Notes: generated by a model from the sequence alone, not told the origin. A stretch of DNA of 64,000 nucleotides from Sphingomonas sp. H160509 (GCF_024124765.2 NZ_JAMXSR020000003.1:124001-188000), one strand, 5' to 3'. Positions 18,508-28,740 are shown, counted from the first letter of the stretch. Translations and numbers: made by a program.

Positions 18508-18538
18508 GTGTCGACATGTATGATAATGTTATGTCGAC
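18508..18538 (+). promoter_or_regulatory. Inverted repeat overlapping the parA start: probable autorepression operator
   Basis: GTCGACAT (18510-18517) and ATGTCGAC (18531-18538) are perfect inverted arms 13 bases apart. The second arm contains the parA initiation codon. Binding by the ribbon-helix-helix partner would block both promoter and start; this is inference from plasmid partition operons. Confidence 0.5.
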
Positions 18539-19217
18539 TATAGCAATCATTAGCCAGAAGGGAGGTGCCGGCAAGACGACGCTGGCGCTTCACCTCGCTG
18601 CTGCCGCCCATGAAATTGGGCGCATAGCGCTCGTCATCGATACTGATCCCCAGGCCACTGCGAGCCAATGGGCTGCATGGCGTCAGGACGCGCCCCCCGA
18701 GGTGATCGACAGCCCACCACCACGACTCTCTGCCAAGATAGAACAAGCGAGACGGCAGGGGGCTGATTTTATTGTAATAGATACTCCGCCGCACGCTGAC
18801 AGTGCGGCGCGTGCTGCAGTCGAGGTAGCCGATCTCGTCCTGATCCCATGCCGTCCTAGCGCGTTCGATCTGGCAGCGATCCAGACGACGGCTAAGCTCG
18901 TCCAATTGCTGCGTAAGCCTGCCTTCGTAGTGTTTACTGCCGGATCGCCCAATGCTCCACGAATGTACCAGGAGGCGATCGAGCTCGTCGAAGGCTTTGG
19001 TACACCAGCTTGCCCGATACAGATTGCTGATCGTGCGGCTTTTCGCCATGCGAGCGCGGAAGGGCGCACCGTCATGGAATTTGAAGCCAACGGTAAGGCA
19101 GCCGACGACATCCGGAAATTCTACAAGTGGACATGTCTACAACTCGGTATATCTACCAAGAGACCGAAGAATCCTTCCGTCAGACATCTCATACATACTG
19201 GGAAAGTCATAGCATGA
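18531..19217 (+). CDS. parA: ParA-family partition ATPase (228 aa)
   Basis: A short type Ib-like ParA that moves plasmid copies along the nucleoid. The deviant Walker A motif ISQKGGAGKTT (residues 7-17) has the signature first lysine. The A' site follows in VIDTDPQATAS, and Walker B in FIVIDTPPHAD. There is no N-terminal helix-turn-helix extension, as expected for the short class. I chose ATG 18531 because it places the Walker motif close to the N-terminus. No clear ribosome site is seen, so the message may be leaderless. The stop overlaps the next gene as ATGA. Confidence 0.9.
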   Translation: MSTIAIISQKGGAGKTTLALHLAAAAHEIGRIALVIDTDPQATASQWAAWRQDAPPEVIDSPPPRLSAKIEQARRQGADFIVIDTPPHADSAARAAVEVADLVLIPCRPSAFDLAAIQTTAKLVQLLRKPAFVVFTAGSPNAPRMYQEAIELVEGFGTPACPIQIADRAAFRHASAEGRTVMEFEANGKAADDIRKFYKWTCLQLGISTKRPKNPSVRHLIHTGKVIA

Positions 19218-19510
19218 GCCGCAAGCCGTCCTTCGTTAACTTGCGTGATCGTAGCTCGGCGGAACCCGTCGTACCGCCTACGGGATCATCACCTGCTGGA
19301 CAAACGGTAAACCATACGGGCGGGCAGGGGGCTACGTTGGGCCCCGCAAGCCGGCAGGGTCGCAAGCAGATAGCAGGTTTTTTCTCGCCCGAGATGTCAT
19401 TCGCTATGCATATGCTAGCCCGCCGCCAGGGAAGGAGCCTTCAGGCGCTGATGGCCGAAGCGTTCAACGATGTCTTACGCAAGCACGGCGAAAGTCCAAT
19501 TGGGGACTGA
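19214..19510 (+). CDS. Ribbon-helix-helix partition partner (ParB/ParG-like, 98 aa)
   Basis: ATG 19214 overlaps the parA stop (ATGA), so the two are translationally coupled. The first 50 residues (MSRKPSFVNLRDRSS...) are disordered, rich in Pro, Gly and Ser. Residues about 55-95 (QIAGFFSPEMSFAMHMLARR, then GRSLQALMAEAFNDVL) form a ribbon-helix-helix like that of plasmid partition and antitoxin proteins. It would bind the GTCGACAT sites and stimulate ParA. Confidence 0.75.
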   Translation: MSRKPSFVNLRDRSSAEPVVPPTGSSPAGQTVNHTGGQGATLGPASRQGRKQIAGFFSPEMSFAMHMLARRQGRSLQALMAEAFNDVLRKHGESPIGD

Positions 19511-20190
19511 CAAACACCGGAGTATGATCTGTCTAATCACGCTGGCGGTGCCAAGTGCGGCTGATCACGATCAAACCGGTAGAAACTATCCGTTAAGGTC
19601 AGCCCTAATGACTTGACCCATAATCATCCGACGATACCCGCTCTCGGACGGGAGTGGGGCATATGAGTTACGGTACGGTCCGGCGTCACATCGATGGCGA
19701 GGTTCTTTCCGGTGTTCAACGACCGAGGATGGGCACCAGTGGAAAAGTCCGGTTCCTCAAAGAGACGCATCTACCGGGGATCAGCGTTTCGCGTGTCACT
19801 TTCCGTCCGCCGGTACGGCATCGGTGGGTATCAGATTTCGCCTGATTCGGGTTGATCGTGTCTGGGCCACTTCCCGCCTCGATAGCTACCGAGGAAACGG
19901 TCCTGACGTCCGATCAACGTGCCCTCTTGGCGCAGATGCCTCGATCGCATGGGCTGCTCGGCAAGAATGCCATGGAGAACGAGCTACATCGCGAGGCTGA
20001 GTTCCGAGCCGCACGTTTAAAAGTGCCATTGCTCTCTACTCGGTGCCGTGGAGTGGACGGTGAGCGCAGTCGCAGCGGCGATCGGCATTACTTATCCATA
20101 CCTGTCTGCAATACACTATTGCCCAACGTCCCGATCGCACGGTTGACCATCGCTTGCCGGATAGCAAGTTGGTTGCCAACAACGGCGGCT
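19511..20190. other. No gene recognised
   Basis: Several short open frames (for example 19654-19845) lack ribosome sites and recognisable domains. It may include the 5' part of the IS3 remnant that follows. Confidence 0.35.
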
Positions 20191-20199
20191 TGTCGCCGA

Positions 20200-20710
20200 T
20201 CTGCGATCCCGGTCTTGGCCGTGGTAGACCTTATGCTGTATGGCTACCGGCGCATTTATGTTCTGCTCTGTGAGAGTTTCAGATAAAGATTTGGCGGGCG
20301 AAGCGTGTTTTAAATCCCGTCTACAGTGTCATTAAGGTATGGGGGCTGCTACAGCGAGACGGCGAACGTTGCCAAGAGCGGCGTCACGATGGTCGTGTTG
20401 CTGTAGACCCGCGTAATATCCGTTGGTGCTCCTACGGATTGGGACCACTTGGCGACAATGCGGGAAAAAGAGCGTGTCGCTTTCGCGCTCGACTGCTGCG
20501 TGGGCGAGGCGATGAAATACTTGCGATGATGGGCGGCATCGCTGTTGTAGACGTCCTAGACTCAATGGCCATCGCGGTGGAGCGTCGCGACGGAGTCGTG
20601 AATTAATTGCCTGAATCAATCGACCGGTTCGCCAATAATCTTGTCCCTAGTGAGCCGAAGGGTATCAGTTACGTCGCTTGCAACCCGCGGTTGTTCATCT
20701 GACACATCGG
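20200..20710 (+). pseudogene. Decayed IS3-family OrfB remnant
   Basis: Scattered frames retain LMLYGYRRIYVLL, then RHDGRVAVDPRNIRWCSYG and ALDCCVGEAM, in the order found in one IS3-subgroup transposase (YGYRR, H(D/E)GRVAVxxxNxRWCSD, ALDCCDREAM). Stops and shifts are frequent. An intact IS3 element of a different subgroup lies immediately downstream. Confidence 0.5.
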
Positions 20711-20803
20711 ATCGACTTTGAGAACGATATTGGTCCGAACTGAGCTGCCCCGTTCTGAGCGGTCCATCGACTATGAGAGTCTGGATCAAGGAAGGGACGA
20801 CGA

Positions 20804-21082
20804 ATGCCTGCGAAAAAGCACAAGCCCGAAGAGATCATCGGGAAGCTGCGTGAAGTTGAGATCGTCCTGGGCCAAGGCGGAACGACCGCCGAGGCGTGTC
20901 GGCGGATCGCGGTCAGCGAGCAAACCTACTACCGTTGGCGCAAGGAATATGGTGGCCTGAAGACGGATCAGGCGCGGCGGATGAAGGATCTGGAGAAGGA
21001 GAACCTGCGGCTGCGGCGTGCGATCTCCGACCTGACACTGGACAAGCTGATCCTGCAGGAGGCGGCACGGGGAAACTTCTGA
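20804..21082 (+). CDS. IS3-family OrfA, helix-turn-helix protein (92 aa)
   Basis: MPAKKHKPEEIIGKLREVEI opens a homeodomain-like helix-turn-helix (AEACRRIAVSEQTYYRWRKE), then a leucine-zipper-like tail (LEKENLRLRRAISDLTLDKL). It binds the IS ends. A canonical slippery heptamer G-GGA-AAC (21070-21076) lies two codons before its TGA, in the correct phase to feed ribosomes into orfB by a -1 shift. Confidence 0.88.
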   Translation: MPAKKHKPEEIIGKLREVEIVLGQGGTTAEACRRIAVSEQTYYRWRKEYGGLKTDQARRMKDLEKENLRLRRAISDLTLDKLILQEAARGNF

Positions 21083-21975
21083 GCCCCGCGCGGCGTCGAC
21101 GCTGCATCGACCAAGTGAAAGAGGTGCTGGACGTATCCGAGCGACGGGTGTGTCGCGTGCTCGGGAAGCATCGGTCGACGCAGCGCAAGGTGCCGTGTGG
21201 GGCAGATGACGAACATGCGCTGACTGAGGACCTCGTTGCGCTGGCCGGGCAGTATGGACGCTACGGTTATCGTCGGGTGACCGCACTGCTGCATGCCGCG
21301 GGGTGGTCGCTGAATCATGAGCGTGTCGAACGCATCTGGCGGCGTGAGGGGCTGAAGGTGCCACAGAAGCAACCCAAGCGTGGCTGGCTGTGGTTAAACG
21401 ACGGCTCGTGCATCCCGCTGCGGCCGGAGTATCCGGGGCATGTCTGGGCGTACGATTTTGTCGAAGCGCGAACGCACGACGGGCGCAAGTTCCGGATCCT
21501 CACGATCATCGACGAGGCCAGCAGGGAGTGCCTTGCGCTGACCGTCGCACGTCAGTTGAAACACGAAGACCTGCTGGCGGCGCTTGCCGAGTTGTTCATC
21601 GCGCGGGGTCCGCCAGCGTATATCAGGTCGGACAATGGCAGCGAGTTCATCGCTACCGCGGTCCAGAAATGGCTCGGCCAGGTCGGCGTGAAGACGCGGT
21701 ACATCGCACCGGGCTCGCCATGGGAGAACGGCTATAACGAAAGCTTCAACGGTTCGCTTCGCGGCGAGCTGCTCAACGGCGAGATCTTCTACAGCCTCGC
21801 CGAGGCGAGGCTGATGATCGAGGCGTGGCGGCGTCACTACAACACCGTCCGACCACACAGCAGTCTGGGCTATCAACCTCCGGCGCCAGCCGCGGCGACA
21901 CCGCCATTGCCGGCCTCCGGCTCCGGTTCGCTCCACCTACGCCCGGCAATGGCGGCGGAGGCGACAATGCACTAA
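21070..21975 (+). CDS. IS3-family OrfB transposase, expressed by -1 frameshift
   Basis: From the slip site the frame reads KLLSPARRRRCIDQVKEVLD, then YGRYGYRRVTALLHAAGW (HTH_21) and the DDE integrase core: WAYDFVEARTHDG (first Asp), SDNGSEFIATAVQKWLG (second Asp) and PGSPWENGYNESFNGSLRGE (Glu), ending HYNTVRPHSSLGYQPPAP. All catalytic residues are present, so OrfAB is probably active. Confidence 0.88.
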   Translation, partial: GKLLSPARRRRCIDQVKEVLDVSERRVCRVLGKHRSTQRKVPCGADDEHALTEDLVALAGQYGRYGYRRVTALLHAAGWSLNHERVERIWRREGLKVPQKQPKRGWLWLNDGSCIPLRPEYPGHVWAYDFVEARTHDGRKFRILTIIDEASRECLALTVARQLKHEDLLAALAELFIARGPPAYIRSDNGSEFIATAVQKWLGQVGVKTRYIAPGSPWENGYNESFNGSLRGELLNGEIFYSLAEARLMIEAWRRHYNTVRPHSSLGYQPPAPAAATPPLPASGSGSLHLRPAMAAEATMH

Positions 21976-22194
21976 CTATCTACCCGGACTACCCGGTGGG
22001 GGGCTACTCAGTACCTTCAATAGAAATTATGTCCGCGCGAACCCAACGCCGATTGTGCCGAGCGATATCGACTAACTTCCCGGCTGGTTTGCTTATTGTG
22101 CTCAGTTGGCTTTACCCGGCTTTGGCCTGTCCATTAGCCCGCTAGTTCATGGCGCGAATTCGCGACAACGAGCGCGACAAAATCGTTATCCTCC

Positions 22195-22272
<78 letters not shown>

Positions 22273-22630
22273 ACGGCGCTTCGGTTAGGCATACCAGCTT
22301 CAATACGCAAGCTTCATGTCGCGAAGACGGTAAATCGTCTTAGTTTTTGATCTCAAATTACCGGACCGGTGATCCCCATTAGCTTTTTGTTACGGATAAA
22401 GGCGTTTTATAAAACTAGCTAACATACTGATAAGGCAGCAGTATCTACCGTTTTCGATCTTCAACGTTTCGGTACAATCGGAGTTCAATGATCAAAAGTT
22501 TTAGAAGCCCTTGGCGCCACTAGGAATCCTTCGCAGTGACTGTGTCGCTGCGTTCACCGTTTTCCGCGTGTTATTCACTCGTTCGGGCCGGAGGTTTAGG
22601 CCCTAGTCAGGGTGTTAGAGGTTCGGCCCA

Positions 22631-23443
22631 TCATTCAGTAAAACGCTTCATCCTATATATGATAGAATCATTTAGTGTTTCTGGATCGTTTTGAGCTTCG
22701 CGCTCAGTGCGATCAATTGCCTCGCCCAGCTTAGCAAGAATCTTACCAAGCGAACCACTTATCGTAATCTGCGCTAGCTCCCGGCATGACAGCGTCTTCA
22801 GCATCGCATCGGTTTCTGCAGCACGATCGGCGTAATGCTGCACAGTGTCATCGGGTAATGGTACAGGACGCATCCAGCGCGGGAGATAGGATTGCACGCT
22901 GTCAGGCAGCAGAGGTCGGTAGGCGTTGGATGTTTGGACGTATCGAGGCCCGGGGCCACCGCCATTTACACGTCTGAAGCGTCGCTGGCGGACAAGAAAC
23001 CCGATTGCTTCTAGAATACTAAGCGCACGCCCTACCGTTGCACGGCCAAGACCGGTGGCCTCTGCAAGATAGTCATAGGAGGGGTAGACACGGCCCCGGT
23101 TCAATCGCGCGAGCGTGAGAATCTCTTCGAAGACCCTCACAGCGCTAGAAGTAAGCTGAGCGATACCTCGCTCGGTTACCGTCAATTTCCGTTCTCCCGA
23201 GCGCTCGTCGCGACGCAACCGTCGTGCAGCATCAAGGGTTCTGCGCGCTACGTGCAGCAAACGGTCGGTCTCACCTTTAGCAGGCGCCGTCCAGAACACC
23301 TCCTCAAAAGTGCCAGCTTCTAGGCTGTCGCGCAGGACAGGTGCGCCTGTCCGGTGCGGCGCACCCAAGAGCGCCGGCGAACGCTGCCGCGTCAGCAGGC
23401 CGAACGCCTTCAGCGCGGCGTCACCTATCGTAATAGTCCCCAT
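22631..23443 (-). CDS. Helix-turn-helix plasmid replication-associated protein (270 aa)
   Basis: The middle region (AVRVFEEILTLARLNRGRVY, then PSYDYLAEATGLGRATVGRA and LSILEAIGFLVRQRRF) is a winged helix-turn-helix of the kind annotated as replication protein or RepA-like helix-turn-helix in alphaproteobacterial plasmids. I chose ATG 23443 (MGTITIGDAALKAFGLL), preceded by AGGGA; the longer reading begins with GTG-type codons. It sits between tRNA-Pro and one iteron pair, in the same orientation as repA. It may be an accessory replication or copy-control protein. Confidence 0.65.
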   Translation of the reverse strand: MGTITIGDAALKAFGLLTRQRSPALLGAPHRTGAPVLRDSLEAGTFEEVFWTAPAKGETDRLLHVARRTLDAARRLRRDERSGERKLTVTERGIAQLTSSAVRVFEEILTLARLNRGRVYPSYDYLAEATGLGRATVGRALSILEAIGFLVRQRRFRRVNGGGPGPRYVQTSNAYRPLLPDSVQSYLPRWMRPVPLPDDTVQHYADRAAETDAMLKTLSCRELAQITISGSLGKILAKLGEAIDRTEREAQNDPETLNDSIIYRMKRFTE

Positions 23444-23879
23444 CGTCCGTTCCCTTGTGAGGGTGGCGGAAACAGGCAAAAGTTATCCGTGGCACGAAAC
23501 GCGCATCCTTGAATTTAATCTGAAAAGCGCATATCTAGGCTTCGTTGTTGAGACGATCGTTTGTGCTTGCCGGCACGAACCTAGTATGTGCTTACGGGAT
23601 GCCCGGCCTCTGCGCCGGGTTTCCTTCTATCTGCTCACGTCCATTCCTTCGTTACTGCTGCAACTGGCAGATAGGGCAGGGGCCAATCTGAGTGTTCATG
23701 TATCATGCGCTGGCGTGGACGCTGCGTATGATGCCGCTCAGAATTGCCGACACCTGTCTTCTCTGCCGATGATCGTCACGGCGATCCTTCATCCAACAGA
23801 TCAGCGAAGAACCGAATCTGGCGAACAAAGGATGCCGTTACCCATCCTTGCGGTTTATGCGTTCAAGACAAAGCAGCAA

Positions 23880-23937
23880 GGCTCGTGCTTTCGCACGGAA
23901 AACCCAGGAAATGTTCGTGCTATCACACGGAAAACCC
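23880..23937 (+). repeat. Replication iterons, downstream pair
   Basis: Two direct copies, 31 bases apart, of a 22-23-bp unit: CTCGTGCTTTCGCACGGAAA at 23882 and TTCGTGCTATCACACGGAAA at 23913, each followed by ACCC. Three more copies lie upstream of repA at 24907-25117. The rest of 23444-23956 has no gene. Confidence 0.75.
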
Positions 23938-23956
23938 CTCGCAGCCCGCGTACAGG

Positions 23957-24844
23957 TTATGCATCTACGGCATTGGCGAGGATCGTAGGATCGATTTTCG
24001 ACCGAAAGCCTATCATCGTGTGCAACCGCGGCCGACCGCCCCGTCCCGACGGAATTTTTGTCTCAACCACGTCGAGTGTATATTCAGGTAGACTATCTTG
24101 TTCCGACACATCGCGGAGTTGTTTTTTGAAGTATTCAAGGCCGCGCCGATCCGAAGCGCACCCGACACGCGCAGCAAGCTCGCCAATGTCAAGCTTGAAG
24201 CCATCATCGTCCTTACAGTTGAACTTCGCGAGCTCGTACAAACGTCGCTCAATTGGACCAAGCTTAAAGAAGTCATGGTGATATGCTGCTATCCGCTGAT
24301 CCGTTAGGATTGCACGATACAGCCAATCACATACCATTACTTCGACCCACTTGACACGGCGTTCCCCGGCTAAGGTCTTGATGTATTTGATATCGGCTTT
24401 GAGCAACCAAGAAAATGAACTGTCAGATCCCTCGCCGCCAGTTTCAATGTTAGTAACGATCTGCGTACCCTGCAGCCGATTTAACGAGGCCTTGAGTGAC
24501 GTGTAGGACCGCGCGGATGAGTTAGTTCCGGTTACGCGGAAGAGATCATTGGCAGTGAATGTCATGATCCGGTCGGCTTTTTCGCCTTTCTCGGCACGCT
24601 CAGCCATCAGACTAGCGATATAGAGCAATATTTCTTTGTCATAAATTGTGGCCACCCCGGTCTTGCTCGGATTGATTTCAATCCGGGCCTCACCTGATTC
24701 AAAAACCATCGGCGTCATGTGAGCTTTTTTCGACAATGCGAAAAACGGAAATTCAGCTACCGTGCGTTCTCCCTGCACATCGCCGTACAGCGGGCTGTGG
24801 AGCGAAAACAGATCGCCCTGGAACACCGAAACATCGCCCATCAT
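23957..24844 (-). CDS. repA: Plasmid replication initiator RepA (RPA family, about 295 aa)
   Basis: The protein contains VFQGDLFSLHSPLYGDVQGE, then RTVAEFPFFALSKKAHM and GVATIYDKEILLYIASLMAE, the conserved opening of the RPA/PF10134 plasmid initiators. A winged-helix C-terminal half follows (ITTDQRI-like LTDQRIAAYHHDFFKLGPIE, LDIGELAARVG). RepA binds iterons to melt the origin. I chose ATG 24844 (MMGDVSVFQG), with AAGGCGAG upstream; the frame is open further, to 24934, through an iteron. Iterons lie on both sides of the gene. Confidence 0.88.
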   Translation of the reverse strand: MMGDVSVFQGDLFSLHSPLYGDVQGERTVAEFPFFALSKKAHMTPMVFESGEARIEINPSKTGVATIYDKEILLYIASLMAERAEKGEKADRIMTFTANDLFRVTGTNSSARSYTSLKASLNRLQGTQIVTNIETGGEGSDSSFSWLLKADIKYIKTLAGERRVKWVEVMVCDWLYRAILTDQRIAAYHHDFFKLGPIERRLYELAKFNCKDDDGFKLDIGELAARVGCASDRRGLEYFKKQLRDVSEQDSLPEYTLDVVETKIPSGRGGRPRLHTMIGFRSKIDPTILANAVDA

Positions 24845-24906
24845 CCCAAACTCGCCTTGTCCAGTCCTTAACCTGTGTCTCCAGGGGATGCTTGTCCAAT
24901 GGAAAG

Positions 24907-25117
24907 GAGGTTTTCCGTGTAATAGCACGAACATTATCAGGGCTGGATCGCTGCTTCGCGCACACAGACTGGCGGCCTGTGGAAAGGCACGATGATTCTA
25001 GCAGAACGACGTCGCCCGGCAGCGTTCCTCGTGCTTTTACGAGGAAAACGCTGCGGCCTGTCGTGCACCATACGGCGCAAGAGGGAGGCTTCGTGCTATT
25101 ACACGGAAAACCCTGAA
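24907..25117. repeat. Replication iterons upstream of repA: probable oriV
   Basis: Three copies of TTCGTGCTATTACACGGAAA-type units: 24907-24934 (minus orientation), 25027-25053 (a diverged TCGTGCTTTTACGAGGAAAA) and 25089-25114 (plus). With the pair at 23880-23937 there are five. Mixed orientation and position before the initiator gene fit an origin with built-in copy control (handcuffing). 25118-25384 holds nothing recognised. Confidence 0.78.
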
Positions 25118-25384
25118 GCATCCCGATCCGCGGCTATCCAGCGATCGTGTGGTCCGGACATGCAAGGCCTAGTGCCGTTGTTAGATCACCGCTGGGAATC
25201 TCGGCATCTTCGAAACGACCGAACTCGACTCCGATTACAGCCAAACCCAGTCCTGGCACGGATGGCATCGCCGTTTATCGCTGGTGAAGTTTGCGTTCTC
25301 CATGATGGCAGTGACCCATCACATATTAACGCGGTAATGCTGAAAAAATTCCACAAGACACCTCAGACCCCGACTCATAATTCG

Positions 25385-26260
25385 AGTTTAGCGATACGGC
25401 GGGTCATTCGTCTTATGGACGAAACGAGCATCCAGGCTTCGGACGATGCGATGGAGGCTTCCAAATCCTTGGCGAGACGCCGGCATCGACTGAGCCACGC
25501 CAGGGTGCGTTCCACGACCCGGCGCCGGGGCAGAACGACAAAGCCCGTCAGGTCGGATCGTCTGATGATTTCGACCGTCAGCCGATCAATGTGCGCGACC
25601 GCTGCTTCAAGCTTCTGCCCGGCATAGCCGCCATCGGCTAATAGTCTGGTGAGCGTGGGATACGCGTCGATCGCTCGATCAGGCCGGGCGCCCCGTCGAG
25701 GTCCTGAATGTCGGCGCCGTGCACCACACCTTCGAGCATATTGCCGAGCGTGTCCGTCATGATGTGCCGCTTGCGCCCCTTTATCTTCTTGCCGGCGTCA
25801 TATCCGCGAGACTCACCGGCCTCGGTGGTCTTCACCGACTGGCTATCGATGATGCCTGCGGTCGGCGCCGGCGTGCGACCCTCCGAAACTCGCACCCATC
25901 CTACCAACACCGCGTTGATGACAACGAGCAGGCCGTTGTCGCGCATACGGTAGAAATGGTACTGCACCGTCGTGAAGGGCGGGAAGTCCTTGGGCAGTTG
26001 CGTCCATTGGCACCCCGTCGATGCGATATACTGGATCGCATCCCACAGGGTCCGCGCCTTGTGTTTGCGTGGGCGTCCAACCCTGGAGGTTCGCCTCAAT
26101 AGCGGCCGGATGACAGCCCATTCCTCATCGGTGCAGTCGCTTGCATAGCGCAGCCCGCTTCTGTCATGCTCGCGCCGAGCGGTTTCCAGTCCAGCCCATG
26201 TGATCCTCGTGGTCTTCGCAATCCCAGTGAATCACAAGGTACTGAAATCGCTCAACTCAA
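25385..26260 (-). pseudogene. IS5-family transposase, frameshifted (copy 2)
   Basis: This copy is longer than the one at 15380. The minus strand reads RRTSRVGRPRKHKARTLWDA, then FTTVQYHFYRMRDNGLLVVI, IIDSQSVKTTEAGESRGYDA (catalytic Asp region), KGRKRHIMTDTLGN, and after a shift LADGGYAGQKLEAAV, HIDRLTVEIIRRSDL and VVERTLAWLSRCRRL. One extra G in the 5' end (TGGAAACC against TGAAACC in copy 1) and one shift near 25655 break it. No inverted ends were defined with confidence. Confidence 0.8.
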
Positions 26261-26767
26261 TTTTCGGTCAGGCTTTCATCGCTGATCCGTTGGTCTATAC
26301 ATGACGTTTGGCGCATTGCCGTTCGGTTCGCACATCGCCGTTTTGCGCATCTATAAATCGTATCGTCGTTATTAAGACGAGCATGTCAGGCAGCTCATTA
26401 CCTACATCTGAAGGGCATGATACACCTGTTAGTCCAGGTGGCGGATCGACCGTAAAGTGTGTCGCTATGTGACCCGGGCATGAAACTAAGGTCGACGGCA
26501 TCTAAGCGAACAGGAGATCCTCAACTCGATCGCGTCCGTCAGCATTAATAATAGCCATCATGTCGTGATGTATAGTTTCAAACTCCCGACCGATTCAACG
26601 CGCGACTTCGCGAGTAGGGGGAGGGCATTGGTTAATCATTTTGGGTCAATGATTTCCCAAAGCAGATCTCTTGCCCCTTACGGGAGACAACTCGGTCTGC
26701 CCCGGTTCGCCTACCTGACGGACGTTTCTTCGTGTATTCTACACCTCTACACGTCATTACCGGGCGG
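26261..26767. other. Leader region of the GGDEF-EAL gene; no gene recognised
   Basis: Short open frames on both strands without ribosome sites. The last 100 bases should hold the promoter of the following gene; I could not place it confidently. Confidence 0.35.
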
Positions 26768-28730
26768 ATGACCGGTCTAATATCCCGATTAAGGCAGCTG
26801 CGACATTCCGACCAGGCAATCGCGGCCTCGGTCCGCGAGACGTTGGTGGAGTCACTCTACGCGTCCCCGCAGTCCCTGGTAATCGGAGCGTTATCGACCA
26901 CCGGAATCGTGGTGATCGTCACACTGGCCATTGGTAGCACGGCAATACTGGCTTGTGGGTTCGCGATTGCCCTCGTTGCCGGTGGCCGTATCGTCGATGC
27001 GTTCCTTCCGTCACATCGCGCGAACGCCGACGAACTGTCGCTAGCAAAGCGGCCGAGACGACAGGAAGCTCTCTATCGGTCCGGGGCACTTTGCTATTCG
27101 GCGCTGCTTGGAACGTTCGGCCTACTTACTCTGCTTCAGAGCGATAGCGGCACGCTGCAGATGCTCGCGGTGACGACTACGATCGGATACGCCGCGGGGA
27201 TTGCCGGTCGCAACGCCGGTCGTCCGTGGATCGCGCTTTCACAGCTCTCCCTGGCCTCGCTGCCGCTAGCTGCAGGACTGGCAGCGTCGCTGGAGCCACT
27301 CAGAATGGCGCTTGCAGCCGTTATCGTCCTGTTCGTCGTCGCAATGATGGACATCACGTTGCAAACATACGGCGTCATATTGAAAGCAACGACGGTTTCT
27401 CGAGAGAAAATCGCGCTTGCGGACTACCACGCTGCCGTGGCCCGCCGGGATGATCTGACGGGAGTAGCCAACCGAACGGCTTTCCGCGAGCAGTTTGAGG
27501 AACGGCTGAATGCCTTGGACGCTAGCGGCCGCTGCCTTGCTATTCATTGGTTCGATCTGGATCGCTTCAAGGAGATAAACGACTCGTTCGGTCATCTAGC
27601 AGGCAATGCGGTGCTGGCCGGCGTGGCTCACCGATTGAACGAAGTTTTTGGGCTTCACGGCATCGTCGCTCGACTGGGCGGAGACGAATTTGCTGTAATC
27701 TGCGAAATTGAGAGCCGAACCGACGCGGTCACGATCGGTGAGACGATATTGGACTTGGTTGAACGGCCGCTACATTTTGACGGGTATGTACTGCGCGTGA
27801 AAGCTTCGCTCGGCATTGCTATCGCGCCTGCCGACGGCAGAGATGCGGACACTCTCTTGAAAAATGCGGATCTGGCGTTGTACCGGGCGAAGGACAGCGG
27901 TCGCGGGATGATGTGCTTCTACGAACGACTGATGGACCAGAAGGTCGAACGCAGTCGGGAACTGGCAGCGGAAATGGAAGGTGCTCTTGCACGGAACGAA
28001 TTCAGTCTGATGTTTCAACCTATTTTCGATCTGGCCGGCGGGCACGTCTTATCGTGCGAGGCCCTCTTACGCTGGACCAGTCGCCGCCATGGCTCGATCT
28101 CGCCCGCCGAGTTCATCCCTATAGCGGAGGACAGCGGACTGATCGTTGAGATAGGCAGATGGGTGATCCGCGAGGCTTGTCGCGTTGCCAGCACTTGGCC
28201 GAGCAATGTAACGGTCGCTGTCAACCTTTCGCCGATCCAGTTGCGCTCGGCCGATCTACCGATGACGATCGTAAGCGCCCTTGCTACCAATGGGCTGGCC
28301 GCCGAACGCCTCGAGCTCGAAGTTACGGAATCGGTGCTGCTGGAGGACATCACGGCATCACTCGCCGCGCTAGAGGCCATCAATCGCCTGCAGGTTTGCA
28401 CAACGCTCGACGACTTCGGAACGGGCTATTCGTCGCTGAGCTATCTGACGAAGTTTCCGTTCCAGAAACTTAAGATCGATCGCTCTTTTTGTGCAGGACT
28501 CGGAGTTGAACCCGGCCTCGGTGGCGATCGTGCAAACCGTGATTGAGATGGCGGCCAAGCTCGGCATGAGGACTATCGCCGAAGGGATAGAAACACAGGC
28601 GCAGCTTGATCAACTGCGTCGAACCAGATGCGATGCCGTGCAGGGGTTTCTTCTTGCACGGCCCATGTCGGCGAGCATGGTCGCAACCATGCTCGCCGAC
28701 GCTGCCCCGTCAGCAGTGAAACTGCGCTAA
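26768..28730 (+). CDS. Membrane GGDEF-EAL cyclic-di-GMP enzyme (653 aa across a frameshift)
   Basis: About six hydrophobic segments (residues about 35-220, for example LVIGALSTTGIVVIVTLAIG and MALAAVIVLFVVAMMDITL) anchor it in the inner membrane. A GGDEF domain with intact ARLGGDEFAV follows at about 240-390, then an EAL domain with CEALLRW, VNLSPIQL, LELEVTESV, LDDFGTGYSS, LKIDRSF and EGIET all preserved. It could both make and cleave c-di-GMP. No RxxD inhibitory site was seen. A T5 run at 28486-28490 carries one extra T; removing it rejoins KIDRSF to VQDSELNPASVAIVQ. The gene is convergent with the rpfF-like gene, 10 bases apart. Confidence 0.85.
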
Positions 28731-28740
28731 GCGGAGGTCT

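Larger units (their letters stand above)
20741..22010 (+). mobile_element. Apparently intact IS3-family insertion sequence
   Basis: Terminal sequences TGAGCTGCCCC (20741) and, inverted, TGAGTAGCCCC (ending 22010) bound orfA and orfB. No target duplication is evident. Both reading frames are undamaged, unlike other IS elements here, so this is probably the most recent arrival. Confidence 0.65.

Noticed and set aside
18384..19049. Long minus-strand frame opposite parA
   Set aside because: It lacks a ribosome site and domain and mirrors high-GC parA codons; parA has clear Walker motifs.
23880..25117. CRISPR-like repeats
   Set aside because: Spacing is irregular, orientation mixed and unit degenerate; they flank repA, so iterons explain them better. 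No cas gene is present.
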